From Shuttleworthella satelles DSM 14600 (GTDB lineage: Bacteria; Bacillota; Clostridia; Lachnospirales; Lachnospiraceae): a stretch of 64,000 nt of DNA. The stretch lies in the NCBI RefSeq assembly GCF_000160115.1, contig NZ_GG665866.1, positions 1,310,266 through 1,374,265 on the forward strand, in the 5' to 3' direction. A program made the translations under genes and the position numbers. Positions 35,647 to 45,865 of this stretch are shown here, one piece after another. Numbering within the stretch: position 1 is the first letter of the stretch; each line of letters begins with the position of its first letter. The notes beneath the pieces are model-generated. The model ran no database searches and was not told where the DNA came from. It worked only from the letters and a program-made list of their open reading frames with translations.

Positions 35647-36420
35647 TCAGCCGCGAGATGCCCTCTCATCTCTCTTTCCCCGAGACCTGGCTCTTCTTAA
35701 CTTAGGCTTCCTGCGAAAAATCAACCAGGAGGGCCGGGGAAAGCTCCTCTTCTTTGCCACTTCTCCTGCTGACAAACTCCCCTTCAGCTCCAGATAAAGA
35801 TAGGCGTAATAGGGGATCCGCCGGTCGCGAACCTCGATGCTCTCCTCTGACCCCTCATCCGTGGCAGCTTCCTCTAGCTTTGTCTCCCCGGTTCCCGCGG
35901 GGTCTGCCCACTCATTGAAGACAGCTTTCCCATCCTTTGCCTCCCCGGTTCCCGCAGAATCTGTCCTCTGCGTTCCCTGAACCGCCAGCTCATTTCCTCT
36001 TCCTTCGGCAGCCTGACCGGGATTTTTCTCCCAGTCAAAGACCCTGTCTTCTCTCAGGCGGATCTGTTTAAATGCTCCCCCTCCCAGAAAGACCTCCATG
36101 CGCTTGATGATCTCCCGGTCCTGCCAGCCTTCCACCATCTCTTCATCCGACGTCTTCAGTTCTCCGACAGGTCCGCCGTCCACGAGAACCTGGCCTCCCT
36201 GAAGCTGGACATGTTCCCCCCGGACAACAAAGTATTTGCGCAGGTTGCTTCCGGGGACATAGTACTCCCTCACTTCCTCCTCCGGCAGATAGTAATCCTC
36301 GTTAATCGCCAGATAGTCATAGAAATGATCCCTGTACCGTTCGAGATCAATCAAATCCAGAATATAAGCACTCTCTGGAGCGGATTCTTCTGGACGCTCT
36401 GTTTTCTTTCGTTCAAACAT
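35647..36420 (-). CDS. Protein of unknown function, upstream of the AAA+ gene
   Basis: Not recognised. The product is 257 residues from ATG 36420 (MFERKKTERPEE). The longer frame from 36468 would run through the ftsZ terminator and is rejected. The N-terminal 130 residues look globular and acidic with many Tyr (RYRDHFYDYLAINEDYY). The middle is a low-complexity linker with two copies of a D-x-AGTGE-x-K motif. The C-terminus is very basic (RRKPKLRRARSRGKRDERASRG). No membrane segment. Together with the AAA+ and four-helix genes it forms a three-gene minus-strand set. Confidence 0.65.
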   Translation of the reverse strand: MFERKKTERPEESAPESAYILDLIDLERYRDHFYDYLAINEDYYLPEEEVREYYVPGSNLRKYFVVRGEHVQLQGGQVLVDGGPVGELKTSDEEMVEGWQDREIIKRMEVFLGGGAFKQIRLREDRVFDWEKNPGQAAEGRGNELAVQGTQRTDSAGTGEAKDGKAVFNEWADPAGTGETKLEEAATDEGSEESIEVRDRRIPYYAYLYLELKGSLSAGEVAKKRSFPRPSWLIFRRKPKLRRARSRGKRDERASRG

Positions 36421-36434
36421 ACATCTTCTACCGA

Positions 36435-36462
36435 AAGAGGGTCTCCCGAAGGAGACCCTCTT
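36435..36462 (-). terminator. Terminator after ftsZ
   Basis: A 12-bp perfect stem AAGAGGGTCTCC/GGAGACCCTCTT with tetraloop CGAA (TTCG on the transcript) followed by TTTCGG. It ends the division cluster. Confidence 0.85.
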
Positions 36463-36481
36463 CATCATGACAAAACCCGTT

Positions 36482-37651
36482 TTATTTTCTGCTTCTGAGG
36501 AAATCCGGAATCTTGATGTCCTCCTCCTTGACGGTAGGCCTGACCGGGCTGGGCTGGGCCAGTCCGTTCAAGGCGGGAGCCTTTGGAGCCGCTGTCTGTG
36601 CCTTGGGCTTGGTAAAGCTCGGGGCCGACAGCTGCTGGGCCTGCGCCGTTGCCGCCTGCTTCTTCCTCTCCTCGCTAAGAGACACTCGGTCATTGGTCTC
36701 AGATTCCAGAAGACCGGTTGCGATCACGGTGATCTGACACTCATCCGTCATGGACGAATCAATGCGGGCGCCAAAGATAACATTGGTGTCCTCGCCGGTG
36801 AGATCTTCCACATAAGAAGCCGCGTTGGTGGCATCCTGCAGTGTGATATCGCCGCAGATATTGATGATGACATCGGAGGCTCCATCGATCTTGGTCTCGA
36901 GCAGGGGAGACTCGACAGCAATGCGAACCGCCTCGAGCGCCTTCTCATCCCCCTTGGCCTGACCAATTCCGATATGGGCCATGCCCTTATTCTCCATAAC
37001 GGTGCGAACATCGCCGAAGTCCAGATTGATCTCGCCGGGCAGCTTGATCAGATCAGTGATCCCCTGTACTGCCTCCTGCAGGACCTGATCCGCCATCTCC
37101 ATCGCGTCAGAGAAGGAGGTCTTGTGATCCGTAATCTGGTTGAGCTTCTCATTGGGAATTACGATCAGCGTGTCCACGTTCTCCTGCAGGTTCTCAATGC
37201 CGGTGAGCGCTTTCACCATACGGGACTTGGCTTCAAAGAGGAAGGGCTTGGTCACAACTCCGACGGTCAGAATTCCCTGGTCCTTGGCCAGCTTGGCAAT
37301 CACAGGAGCTGCCCCTGTACCGGTGCCGCCGCCCATACCACAGGTGACAAATACCATGTCGGCGCCCTTGATGGCGTTGGCCAGTTCCTCCGCGGTCTCT
37401 TCCGCGGCCTTCTGGCCGATTTCAGGCTTGGCGCCGGCGCCAAGACCCTTGGTCAGCTTCTCTCCAATCTGAATCAGGGTAGGGGCCTGGCAGAGATTCA
37501 ATGCCTGGCTGTCCGTGTTCACACCGACAAAGTCGACGCCGGTGACGTTGGCGCGAACCATGCGGCTGACTGCATTGTTACCTGCTCCGCCGACACCCAC
37601 AACAATAATCTTAGCCTTGAACTCAGACTCGTTGGTTGTAATCTCTAACAC
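36482..37651 (-). CDS. ftsZ: Cell division protein FtsZ
   Basis: The tubulin-like GTPase forming the Z ring at midcell. The 389-residue product has the G-box [12 protein letters not shown] (about 105-116), N-terminal [13 protein letters not shown] (about 18-30), T7-loop [11 protein letters not shown] (about 208-218), a flexible Ala/Pro/Gln-rich linker (about 320-375) and the conserved C-terminal peptide [12 protein letters not shown] that binds partner proteins. It is last in the dcw order and is likely read both from upstream and from its own promoter at 37787-37815. Confidence 0.98.
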   Translation of the reverse strand: MLEITTNESEFKAKIIVVGVGGAGNNAVSRMVRANVTGVDFVGVNTDSQALNLCQAPTLIQIGEKLTKGLGAGAKPEIGQKAAEETAEELANAIKGADMVFVTCGMGGGTGTGAAPVIAKLAKDQGILTVGVVTKPFLFEAKSRMVKALTGIENLQENVDTLIVIPNEKLNQITDHKTSFSDAMEMADQVLQEAVQGITDLIKLPGEINLDFGDVRTVMENKGMAHIGIGQAKGDEKALEAVRIAVESPLLETKIDGASDVIINICGDITLQDATNAASYVEDLTGEDTNVIFGARIDSSMTDECQITVIATGLLESETNDRVSLSEERKKQAATAQAQQLSAPSFTKPKAQTAAPKAPALNGLAQPSPVRPTVKEEDIKIPDFLRSRK

Positions 37652-37786
37652 GGTGTATCCTCCTGTTATATCCCTGTATTTCCCGACTTAAGACTCTTAT
37701 GGTCCTCTCTGCTCTTTTGCTTCACTCTCTCATCGCCCGGGAATTCGATCTTTCCTCTGCCCAAACGATAAAAACTGACATCATCT

Positions 37787-37815
37787 ATAATACATTTTTT
37801 GTCCACACGACACAA
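37787..37815 (-). promoter_or_regulatory. Putative ftsZ promoter
   Basis: In the 168-bp ftsQ-ftsZ gap, minus-strand TATTAT (37787-37792) has a weak TTGTGT -35 (37810-37815) 17 bp upstream. Confidence 0.5.
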
Positions 37816-37819
37816 GTTT

Positions 37820-38710
37820 TTAATTGCTCTTCTTGGTCTCTTCCTTCGAATTACCCTCCTTCGAATTCTTCGAATCTGCCTGATCACTCTCCTTCTTCTG
37901 CTGCGCCTCCTTTTCCATCTGTGCCTGATCCTTCTCGAAGATGACATCCGTATTATCCGGAGTCCAGTTCTCCAGATGCAGCGTCCCGCTCATATCCTCG
38001 ATCTTATCCAGCAGATAGGGTACCCTTTTTAGCTTGTCTCGCAGATTGGTCCTGGACCCGAGACTGATGTTCAGGTTCTTGCAGCTGACCTGGACTGTTC
38101 CGTTTTCTCCCAGCTTCAGATCGCTGATGGAAATGGATTTGTCCGCGAAAAACTGATAGATCGACAGGACACTCTCCCGGTCCGCCTTATCCTGGATCGG
38201 AATGATATCTCCTTTTTTCGCCTTCTCCGCTGAAATCCCGCTGAGAGAGGGCAAACCGTCGACCACAAGTGAAGAGACGTCCGTCACCTGTCCCTTCGCG
38301 TTGAAGTAGGCTCGGTTTGTCCCGTCAGGCAAAAGATAATAGCCGGTCATCGGAGTCTGCCTGATCTCAATGGTAATCTGCCCCGCGGAGCGAAAGCGGA
38401 TTCTGGCCGAGTCAATGAAGGGGATATTCTTTTTTGGAAGCAGGGCATTTTTCAGGAAGGCATAGACCGTGTTCCTGCGACTCAGCTTGTCATCTAAGAT
38501 GCGGTCGATCGCCTCCTCCTGGCTGTAGATGGCTGTGCCCTCCACACTGACCGAGGTCTCCTTACAGATCAGCGCGATCAGCAGGATTGCCAGGATCAGC
38601 AGACCCAGAAGAAGCAGAAGTCCCCTGCGCAGATAAAAGCGGATCAGGTTCTTTTTCTGACGCGCTTTGCGATTGCTCTCTTTGCCCGGATCATGCAGCA
38701 TTTCCAACAC
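37820..38710 (-). CDS. ftsQ: Cell division protein FtsQ/DivIB
   Basis: A 296-residue bitopic divisome protein: basic cytosolic N-terminus, one helix (about 30-48), POTRA domain (about 50-120, starting ETSVSVEGTAIYSQEEA) and FtsQ/DivIB beta domain (about 125-255). The C-terminal 40 residues are a Lys/Glu/Asn-rich disordered tail. It bridges FtsW-FtsI to FtsL-type partners. Identity rests on domain order and position between ftsW and ftsZ. Confidence 0.88.
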   Translation of the reverse strand: MLEMLHDPGKESNRKARQKKNLIRFYLRRGLLLLLGLLILAILLIALICKETSVSVEGTAIYSQEEAIDRILDDKLSRRNTVYAFLKNALLPKKNIPFIDSARIRFRSAGQITIEIRQTPMTGYYLLPDGTNRAYFNAKGQVTDVSSLVVDGLPSLSGISAEKAKKGDIIPIQDKADRESVLSIYQFFADKSISISDLKLGENGTVQVSCKNLNISLGSRTNLRDKLKRVPYLLDKIEDMSGTLHLENWTPDNTDVIFEKDQAQMEKEAQQKKESDQADSKNSKEGNSKEETKKSN

Positions 38711-38718
38711 TCCTCACC

Positions 38719-39900
38719 TCAAACCTGGTCCAGTCCCGGGCCTGTATTCTTCGACACACTCAGGGCAATTCCCATCTCTATCATGGTCATCAGCAGGGCG
38801 GATCCTCCGTAGCTGACAAAGGGCAGGGTGACGCCGGTATTTGGCATGCTGTTGGTCACGACCGCGATGTTCATAAGCACCTGCAGGCCCATGTGAACAG
38901 CGATGCCGATCACGAGAAAAGACCCGAACAGATCCTTGCAGTACATGGCGATCATGGTCAGGCGCCAGATCAGGACCAGGTAGAGAATGATCAGAATCAC
39001 CGCGCCGAAGATCCCCAGCTCTTCTGTAATGACAGAGAAGATCATATCGTTTTGGGCCTCAGGGATGAACTGCTTTTGCATGCTCTCTCCCAGCCCCTTG
39101 CCGAAGAGTCCCCCCGAGCCGATGGCGTAGAGGGCCTGCATGGTCTGGTATCCCTTGTCGGACGCGTCCAGCTCCGGATGCAGCCAGACCCGGATTCTGG
39201 CCAGACGATAGGCTCCGCCGAAGACAACTCCGGCCGTCCCAAGGCCGAGTCCGATCAATCCCGCGTAGAAGAAGGCCCTGCGCTCCCGGCTTGCGATCAG
39301 AAGCATGAAAAATACGATCCCGACAACGATAATGGATGTGGACATATTCTCCTTTAGAATCGGTGCCGCCAGAGCCAGCTGGGCCAGGGAGAACAGGACC
39401 AGTCCCTTCCACTGATTCACCAGACGAGGATGCAGGGAAATCAGGCCTGCCGTCAGAATAATCACTGCTGTCTTGGCGATCTCAGAGGGCTGAACGCTCA
39501 CAGGTCCCAGGCGAAGCCAGCGGGTTGATCCGTTAGCGGAGCGGCCGAAGACTAAGAGAAGCAGGGTTCCTCCCCAGGCCAGAATATAGATCGGCCACCT
39601 CAGGCCGCAGAGCTTGCGATAATCCATACGGGCCAGAGCAAGCATGGCTGCCAGGCCCAGTATCGCGAAAGAGCCCTGGCGAATCAGATAGTGAAAGGAG
39701 TGACCGTAAGTCATATAAGAGCTGTAGGAGGATGTCGAGTAAAGCATGAGAAAGCCAAATCCCATGAGCAGGATCAGAAGCAGAACCAGGGTATAGTCCA
39801 CATAACTCGACGCCCTTCGCTTCGACAGTTCCCTGCTGATGATCTTATCCTGTTTTCTGAAGAAGCGGCTTCGCTTCCTTTCGGCGGTTCGTGTTGACAT
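38719..39900 (-). CDS. ftsW: SEDS-family peptidoglycan polymerase FtsW
   Basis: A 393-residue polytopic protein with about 10 helices that polymerises lipid II into glycan strands with its partner FtsI. Family motifs are NGSTRWLRLGPVSVQPSEIAK-type loop (about 120-140), IPEAQNDMIFSVITEELGIFG (about 285-305) and MPNTGVTLPFVSYGGSAL (about 357-374). It follows murD by 9 bp. Spore-specific SpoVE is the main alternative within the family, but cluster position favours FtsW. Confidence 0.93.
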   Translation of the reverse strand: MSTRTAERKRSRFFRKQDKIISRELSKRRASSYVDYTLVLLLILLMGFGFLMLYSTSSYSSYMTYGHSFHYLIRQGSFAILGLAAMLALARMDYRKLCGLRWPIYILAWGGTLLLLVFGRSANGSTRWLRLGPVSVQPSEIAKTAVIILTAGLISLHPRLVNQWKGLVLFSLAQLALAAPILKENMSTSIIVVGIVFFMLLIASRERRAFFYAGLIGLGLGTAGVVFGGAYRLARIRVWLHPELDASDKGYQTMQALYAIGSGGLFGKGLGESMQKQFIPEAQNDMIFSVITEELGIFGAVILIILYLVLIWRLTMIAMYCKDLFGSFLVIGIAVHMGLQVLMNIAVVTNSMPNTGVTLPFVSYGGSALLMTMIEMGIALSVSKNTGPGLDQV

Positions 39901-39909
39901 GCGGTCTCC

Positions 39910-41265
39910 TTAATCTGGAAGCTCCCTTACGTATTTCTTGAAGAGTTTTCCTCTCTCCTCATAGCTGTGGAACATATCCCAGCTGGCACAGGCCGGGGAC
40001 AAGAGCACCTCATCCCCCTCTTTTGCCTTGGTGTAACAGATCTTCACCGCCTCCTCTAAGGTATCAGCGTAGACAAAATCATTGAAGCCATGATCCTGGC
40101 AGCACTTGGCGATCTGGGCCCGGGTCTCTCCGATCAGGACCAGAAGCTTAACCTTCCCCTTGAAGGCGTCGATCCAGTCCCCGAAATCCGACTTCTTGTC
40201 GTAGCCCCCTCCAATCAGGCAGGTAGGGGAATCCATAGCCTCAATCCCCTTGATGGCGGCGTCGGGATTGGTCCCCTTGGAGTCATTGTAATAGCGAACG
40301 CCCCGCTTGGTGCAGACATACTCTATGCGGTGCTCCACCGCGGTAAAAGCCCTGAGTCCCTCTTTAATCTTGTCCATGGGGACTCCCATAGCTCTGCTGA
40401 TGGCAATGGCTGCCATGGCATTCTCGTAGTTATGGCGACCCACGACCTGAAGCTCCCGCACAGAGAGAATGAACTCTTCCTCCTGCCCCTGACAATAACG
40501 GATACTGCGATCCTCCTCACGGTAATAATATCCCTTCTTGAGCCTGCGCTTGCCGGAGAACCAGACCACATGGTTGGGCAGGGTCTTCCCGAATTCCCGC
40601 AGGATTGGGTCCTCCAGATTTAAAACCACCGTCTCATCCGCTGTCTGGTTCTCTGTAATCCGCTCCTTGCAGGCGATATAATTCTCCATGGTGTGGTGGC
40701 GATTCAGGTGATCCGGCGTGATATTCAAAATAGCTGACACCAAGGGGTGGAAAGTCTCAATCGTCTCCAGTTGAAAGGAGGAGACCTCTGCGACGATACG
40801 GGTCTCGTCTTTAGTGTCGGCGGCCACCTCCGTATAGGGTGTTCCGATATTTCCAACCACCTGAACATCGGGGAAACAGGTCCTGAGGATAAGGCCGACC
40901 ATGGATGTCGTCGTGGTCTTCCCGTTAGTCCCCGTGATCGCCGCCAGATGACCGCGTCCCAGGCGGTAGGCCAGCTCTATTTCTCCCCAGATCCTCTTTC
41001 CCCTGGCCTTCAGAGACTCCACCAGAGGGCTGTCCACGGGAACTCCCGGGGAGAGAATCACCGTGTCAAAGTCGTCATAGGCCTCTTCCGGCAGTTCTCC
41101 CAGATAGATAGCTACTCCCTCCAGCTGAGGGTGCTTTAAGATCAGTCCCGCCTCATCTAAAGTATCGTTCCCGTCAAAGACACAAACGCTGGCATTTGAT
41201 TTCTGCAGAAGCGACACGGCGGCGACGCCGCTGACACCGGTTCCGACGACAAGATAAGAATTCAT
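39910..41265 (-). CDS. murD: UDP-N-acetylmuramoylalanine--D-glutamate ligase
   Basis: Adds D-glutamate to UDP-MurNAc-L-Ala in the cytoplasm. The 451-residue product has the N-terminal Rossmann-like domain (GTGVSGVAAVSLL, residues 7-19), ATP motif AITGTNGKTTTTSM (about 109-122), central motif EVSSFQLETIETFHP, LNITPDHLNRH and the C-terminal NDSKGTNPDAAIKG (about 315-328). The start codon follows mraY by 55 bp. Confidence 0.96.
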   Translation of the reverse strand: MNSYLVVGTGVSGVAAVSLLQKSNASVCVFDGNDTLDEAGLILKHPQLEGVAIYLGELPEEAYDDFDTVILSPGVPVDSPLVESLKARGKRIWGEIELAYRLGRGHLAAITGTNGKTTTTSMVGLILRTCFPDVQVVGNIGTPYTEVAADTKDETRIVAEVSSFQLETIETFHPLVSAILNITPDHLNRHHTMENYIACKERITENQTADETVVLNLEDPILREFGKTLPNHVVWFSGKRRLKKGYYYREEDRSIRYCQGQEEEFILSVRELQVVGRHNYENAMAAIAISRAMGVPMDKIKEGLRAFTAVEHRIEYVCTKRGVRYYNDSKGTNPDAAIKGIEAMDSPTCLIGGGYDKKSDFGDWIDAFKGKVKLLVLIGETRAQIAKCCQDHGFNDFVYADTLEEAVKICYTKAKEGDEVLLSPACASWDMFHSYEERGKLFKKYVRELPD

Positions 41266-41320
41266 ACTCTCTTCTTTCTCAATTAATTCGCAGGGGTTCC
41301 GCGCATATCACGGACATTTC

Positions 41321-42283
41321 TCAGGCGGCCCCCACAAGTCCCAGCATGGCGATCATGGCCAGGATCACGGTTACAATAGTAAAAATCCCCACGACCCTGG
41401 TCTCCGACCAGCCTCCCAGTTCAAAATGATGGTGAATCGGAGCCATGCGAAAGATTCTCTTTCCATGGGTGGCCTTGAAATACGTCACCTGAATGATGAC
41501 GGACAGTACCTCGATCAGATAGATTCCGCCCACAATCGGAATGAAGATGGGCATGTGCAGCATATAGGCGATACCGGCGACGAAGCCGCCCAGAGCCAGA
41601 GAGCCTGTATCTCCCATGAATACCCTGGCCGGATACAGATTATAGAGCAAGAAGCCCATGAGGGCTCCGATGACAGCGGCGGCAATCGGCTCCAGGCCGA
41701 GACCCAGATAGAGGGAGGCGAAGCCAAAAAACGCCGCGACGACGGCAGTGACGCTGGACGCCAGTCCGTCCAGACCATCTGTGAAATTGACCCCGTTTAC
41801 CGTTCCGAGAACGACAAAAAATACCAGGGGATAGGACCATACGCCGCTGTCGATCATCCCTGAGCAGAAGGGAATGATCAGGGCCCGAAAATCCGGGTGA
41901 AAGGTAATCAGCAGATAGAGGAAAATACCGGTGACCAGAATCTCCAAAAGCAGCTTCTGCCAGGCGATCAATCCATCTGAATTCTTCTTGGCGGTCTTTA
42001 GAAAATCATCAATAAAGCCGATGATCCCAAATCCCAGAGTCAGTTCCAGAACAGGCAGAATGCGAGGATAGCTTCTCCCGTATACAATGGACACAACAGT
42101 CAGAGCAAGTAAAATCATGATCCCTCCCATGGAGGGGGTTCCGTTCTTGCTCTGATGGCTCTTTAACTCCTCTCTCTCCGTGTTTCCGATTTTCAATCGG
42201 AGCAGCATGGGAATTGTGAACGGCCCCATCACTGCCACCATGAGAAAAGCCGCCAAAAGAGGTATCAAAATTTGATTCAACAT
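41321..42283 (-). CDS. mraY: Phospho-MurNAc-pentapeptide transferase
   Basis: Transfers phospho-MurNAc-pentapeptide to undecaprenyl phosphate, making lipid I. From ATG 42283 (MLNQILIPLL) it has 320 residues and about 10 helices; a longer frame from 42331 overlaps ftsI and is not needed. Conserved sequences include the GTPSMGGIMIL loop, FIDDFLK (catalytic Asp pair), NFTDGLDGLA, GDTGSLALGG and the HHHFELGGWSE loop near the C-terminus. Confidence 0.96.
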   Translation of the reverse strand: MLNQILIPLLAAFLMVAVMGPFTIPMLLRLKIGNTEREELKSHQSKNGTPSMGGIMILLALTVVSIVYGRSYPRILPVLELTLGFGIIGFIDDFLKTAKKNSDGLIAWQKLLLEILVTGIFLYLLITFHPDFRALIIPFCSGMIDSGVWSYPLVFFVVLGTVNGVNFTDGLDGLASSVTAVVAAFFGFASLYLGLGLEPIAAAVIGALMGFLLYNLYPARVFMGDTGSLALGGFVAGIAYMLHMPIFIPIVGGIYLIEVLSVIIQVTYFKATHGKRIFRMAPIHHHFELGGWSETRVVGIFTIVTVILAMIAMLGLVGAA

Positions 42284-42305
42284 AATTGCTCCTGCTTCTG
42301 CTCCG

Positions 42306-44399
42306 CTAGCGAACGGCATTGCTTCTGCCATAGCCGGTCCCTGAAGAATTGTCAGATCTTCCGCCTGCGGCGCTCTCGTCCGGATTCAGATTCGGTGTAT
42401 CCGTTGTCGCTGTATTGGTCTTTCCTCCGGACAGGTCAACCCCTTTCTCCTTGGCCTGCCTGGCCGCCTGATCCGCCGCTGCCTTGGCCTGATCATTGAC
42501 GGTTGGAACATTCATATAGGGAAGAATCTGTGAGGCAATATTTGAAAAAATCTGTGACGCATAGGAGTTACTGGTCTGATCCTGCGCGTCCGGCTGATCG
42601 ACAACCACATAGATGACAACCTGCGGATTTTCAATCGGGGCCGCGCCGATGAAGGAGAGCAGATAATTTCCGTTTCCTCTGGGTACCTTCTCCGCGGTTC
42701 CCGTCTTACCTCCCACAGAATAGCCTGTCACAGCAGCCTTTTTGCCGGTCCCCTCTTCTACGACCCCCTTCAGGAAGGTCTTTAGGGTATCACTGGTCTC
42801 CCTGGACACCGTCTTCTTCATGATAGTCGGCTCAATCGTCTTAACCGTATTGCCCTGCTCGTCCTTAATGGAGCTGACGACATGGGGTTCATAATAGTTT
42901 CCCCCGTTGACGACAGAGGAGAAGGCGGATGCCATCTGCATCATATTGACATTATAGTTCTGTCCAAAGGCGTTGGTCGCCAGAGATACCTTGTTGGAAG
43001 CCAGCTGGTTTTCGGTGTAGAGCAGGGAGGCGGTAGAGACCTCCCCCGGCAGATCGATGCCGGTCTTCTGGCCCAGATTAAATCTGGCCTGATATTTGGA
43101 GAAATTCTCAGGTCCGATCTTGGCGACCATCTGCATCATGCCGACATTACAGGAATTCTGCAGAACCTGCTGCATGGTCTGATGCCCATGGCCCTCATGG
43201 TTCCAGCAGTGAATATAGTAATCTCCCACCTGCATTCCGCCGGAGCAGTCATAGGTGTCTGAAGTGGAGACCGTGCCTGTCTCCAGTCCCGCCGCCATGG
43301 TCAGAACCTTGGCTGTGGACCCGGGCTCATAGGCGCTGGAGACAGAGAAGTTATTCCATATGTTGTTGAGTACCTGAAGCTGATCCTGCGCTGACATGGC
43401 GGATAACTGCTCCGGCGTGTAATAGGAGGATATATCCCTCGGCTTGTTGAGGTCGAAGCCCGGGTAGTTGGCATTGGCGAGAATCTCTCCCGTATTCGGA
43501 TTCATGACCAGAACCGACGTGTGTAAAGAGCCCTGGGCGGAACCTCCCATGGCCTCCCTGGTCTTAGCCACGCCGCGGGCCTCAATCATCTGGTCGTTAA
43601 AGCTCTTGATGGACGACTCCACAATCGACTGGATATTGACGTCGATGGAAGTGACCAGGGTATTCCCGTCCTTTGCCTCCTCCACCGTGTTCTCCACGTT
43701 GTTGTCGGAATTGACATAGCCGTAAGAGCGTCCGTTTGTTCCATTCAGGACATCATTATAGGCCCTCTCCAGACCGATGGTTCCGGAATTGCCATCCGAG
43801 GCAAAGCCGATCACCGAGGCCGCCAGAGAACCATAGGGATACTGCCTGGTATACTGCTTCTCAAACCAGATTCCGTTTACCTTGCTGTTCTTGCCAGACG
43901 TGTCCTTTTGAAAGGCCGTCATCTTCTCATTGGATACCTTTTTGGCCAGGACAATATAGCGTTTGTTTGGATTCTCCTGCAATTCCCTGCGGACCTGATC
44001 CTCCTGTATCTCAGAGAAATGCTCTGTCAGCGCCTTGACTGTCTCGTCGACAATTTCCTTGCCCTTGCCGGATCTCTTCTTCTCCGCCAACGCGGATGCG
44101 TCCGTCAGCTCCCGCGCGTCCAAGATGACATTATAGACATCGACGGAAGTCGCCAGCACTGTCCCCTTGGCATCGACAATATTGCCTCTCTGAAAGGGGA
44201 TCACTGTGGAATTGTAATTCTGCTGGGAGAGGACAATCTTCTCATACTTGGCGCCGGAAACGTAGTTGATATACATGAGTCGTCCAATGAGCGCAACAGC
44301 AAGAAGGCAGAAGAGGAGGAAGATTGCTCCCAGCCTCTTCTGCATTCGATACAGGATCTTGCTATATAACTTCTTTCTTCGATTATGTCTCGACGCCAC
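42306..44399 (-). CDS. ftsI: Division transpeptidase (class B PBP, FtsI/PBP2B-like)
   Basis: A 697-residue bitopic penicillin-binding protein that crosslinks septal peptidoglycan. One N-terminal helix (about 27-49), dimerisation/pedestal domain (about 60-260), transpeptidase domain (about 290-620) with SxxK as STAK (in YEPGSTAKVLTMAAG), SxN as SCN (NSCNVGMMQM) and KTG as KTGTAEK. The last 60 residues are low complexity. There is no PASTA domain, unlike many FtsI/SpoVD proteins of Firmicutes. Confidence 0.94.
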   Translation of the reverse strand: MASRHNRRKKLYSKILYRMQKRLGAIFLLFCLLAVALIGRLMYINYVSGAKYEKIVLSQQNYNSTVIPFQRGNIVDAKGTVLATSVDVYNVILDARELTDASALAEKKRSGKGKEIVDETVKALTEHFSEIQEDQVRRELQENPNKRYIVLAKKVSNEKMTAFQKDTSGKNSKVNGIWFEKQYTRQYPYGSLAASVIGFASDGNSGTIGLERAYNDVLNGTNGRSYGYVNSDNNVENTVEEAKDGNTLVTSIDVNIQSIVESSIKSFNDQMIEARGVAKTREAMGGSAQGSLHTSVLVMNPNTGEILANANYPGFDLNKPRDISSYYTPEQLSAMSAQDQLQVLNNIWNNFSVSSAYEPGSTAKVLTMAAGLETGTVSTSDTYDCSGGMQVGDYYIHCWNHEGHGHQTMQQVLQNSCNVGMMQMVAKIGPENFSKYQARFNLGQKTGIDLPGEVSTASLLYTENQLASNKVSLATNAFGQNYNVNMMQMASAFSSVVNGGNYYEPHVVSSIKDEQGNTVKTIEPTIMKKTVSRETSDTLKTFLKGVVEEGTGKKAAVTGYSVGGKTGTAEKVPRGNGNYLLSFIGAAPIENPQVVIYVVVDQPDAQDQTSNSYASQIFSNIASQILPYMNVPTVNDQAKAAADQAARQAKEKGVDLSGGKTNTATTDTPNLNPDESAAGGRSDNSSGTGYGRSNAVR

Positions 44400-44425
44400 G
44401 ACTCTATTCCCTTACAAGCGGAAGA

Positions 44426-44887
44426 TCAATACTGATCCATGTAATCGGTATCCTCCATAGTATAGTACACAATCTGACTGCTGTCAGCATATACCATACC
44501 CAGGGACTTCTGCGCCTTGTCCTTAACCGTCTCCAGGTTAGCTCCGGCATTCATCCGATTCTCCGTCGCGGAATTCTCCGCCTTCAGAGTCGCAATCTGT
44601 GACTGAAGATTCGCCAACTCCTTCATCGACGTGGTCACAGAGGACTGCAGGGCAACATATGCCAGGAGGAAAGCTGTCACCGCAAGCAGATACACAGCGA
44701 CACGCATGGTGTTGTATTTGGCCTGACGTCTGGCCCGAACCTGATTGCGATTCCGCAAGCGGCGCTGTCTGGCCGCCCGCTCCTTCTCCTGCTGGCGGCG
44801 AAGCTGATACTCCTGATCGGAGATCAGTTCCCGCGCCGCGCTTCCGTCCGCGCTTCTTGTCCAATAAAGTCTGGAAACCTTAGCCAT
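44426..44887 (-). CDS. ftsL: FtsL/DivIC-like septum protein
   Basis: A 153-residue bitopic protein with a long basic N-terminus (Arg/Gln-rich, residues 25-60), one helix (about 63-80, RVAVYLLAVTAFLLAYVAL) and a short coiled coil with a leucine-zipper-like pattern (about 85-130). Position between rsmH and ftsI and this layout identify it as the FtsL homologue, which is poorly conserved in sequence. Confidence 0.82.
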   Translation of the reverse strand: MAKVSRLYWTRSADGSAARELISDQEYQLRRQQEKERAARQRRLRNRNQVRARRQAKYNTMRVAVYLLAVTAFLLAYVALQSSVTTSMKELANLQSQIATLKAENSATENRMNAGANLETVKDKAQKSLGMVYADSSQIVYYTMEDTDYMDQY

Positions 44888-44899
44888 TGTTCCTACTTC

Positions 44900-45856
44900 C
44901 TACTCTTCTTCTCTAACAACTCTCCGCTCAAAGACGCGCAGCTTGGCGCTTCTGGAGCGATGATTCTCCGCCAGCTCCTCTTTCCCGGGGAGGATTGGCT
45001 TTCTTGTGATCACCCTGCCCTTGCTCTTTCGCCCGCAGACGCAGACCGGAAATTCCGGCGGACAGATGCAGGGGTCCTCCGCGGTCTGGAAGGCATTTTT
45101 CACAATGCGATCCTCCAGAGAGTGGAAGCTGATGACGGCGAATCGGCCTCCATCAGCCAGCAGATCGATCATCTCATCGATGTGATCTCTCAAAACGTCC
45201 AGCTCACGGTTGAGTTCAATACGGATGGCCTGATAGGTTCGTTTGGCCGGATGGCCGCCCGTGACCTGAATCTTCCTGGGGACAGACCTGCGGATTACCT
45301 CATTAAGCTCTCCCACCGTCTCAATCGTCTTCTCTTGTCTGGCCAAAACGATGTTCTTGGCAATATTTTTGGCGAAACGATCTTCCCCATAATTTCGAAT
45401 CATGCGAAAGAGCTCTCTTTCGCTGTATTCATTGACAATATCTCTGGCGGTCCTTGGATTGCGGCAATCCATCCGCATATCCAAAAGCGCCCCCTCATCC
45501 ATATAGGAAAAGCCCCGCTCCGGCGTATCCAGCTGATAAGAGGAAACGCCCAGATCCAAAAGGATCCCGTTGACAGAAGCAATTCCCAACTCCTCTAAAA
45601 TCTGGCGCATCCGCTCGTAATTGCTTCGAACGATCGTAACCCGGTCAGAGAAGTCCTTTAGTTTCTCTTTTCCGGCCGCGATGGCATCCGCATCCTGATC
45701 GATACAGATCAGACGTCCCCTCCCGGACAAGCGGGACGCGATCTGGCGGGAGTGTCCCGCGCCGCCCATCGTGCCATCCACATAAATGCCATCGGACTTG
45801 ACAGCAAGGGCATCGATCGTCTCCCGGAGCATGACCGAATAGTGTTTGAATTCCAT
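44900..45856 (-). CDS. rsmH: 16S rRNA (cytosine-1402 N4)-methyltransferase
   Basis: SAM-dependent methylation of C1402 in 16S rRNA. The 318-residue product shows [19 protein letters not shown] (about 25-43, SAM site), [26 protein letters not shown] (about 99-117), DMRMD and [13 protein letters not shown] (about 244-256). It is second gene of the dcw cluster, 9 bp after mraZ. Confidence 0.97.
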   Translation of the reverse strand: MEFKHYSVMLRETIDALAVKSDGIYVDGTMGGAGHSRQIASRLSGRGRLICIDQDADAIAAGKEKLKDFSDRVTIVRSNYERMRQILEELGIASVNGILLDLGVSSYQLDTPERGFSYMDEGALLDMRMDCRNPRTARDIVNEYSERELFRMIRNYGEDRFAKNIAKNIVLARQEKTIETVGELNEVIRRSVPRKIQVTGGHPAKRTYQAIRIELNRELDVLRDHIDEMIDLLADGGRFAVISFHSLEDRIVKNAFQTAEDPCICPPEFPVCVCGRKSKGRVITRKPILPGKEELAENHRSRSAKLRVFERRVVREEE

Positions 45857-45865
45857 CTTTGCTCC

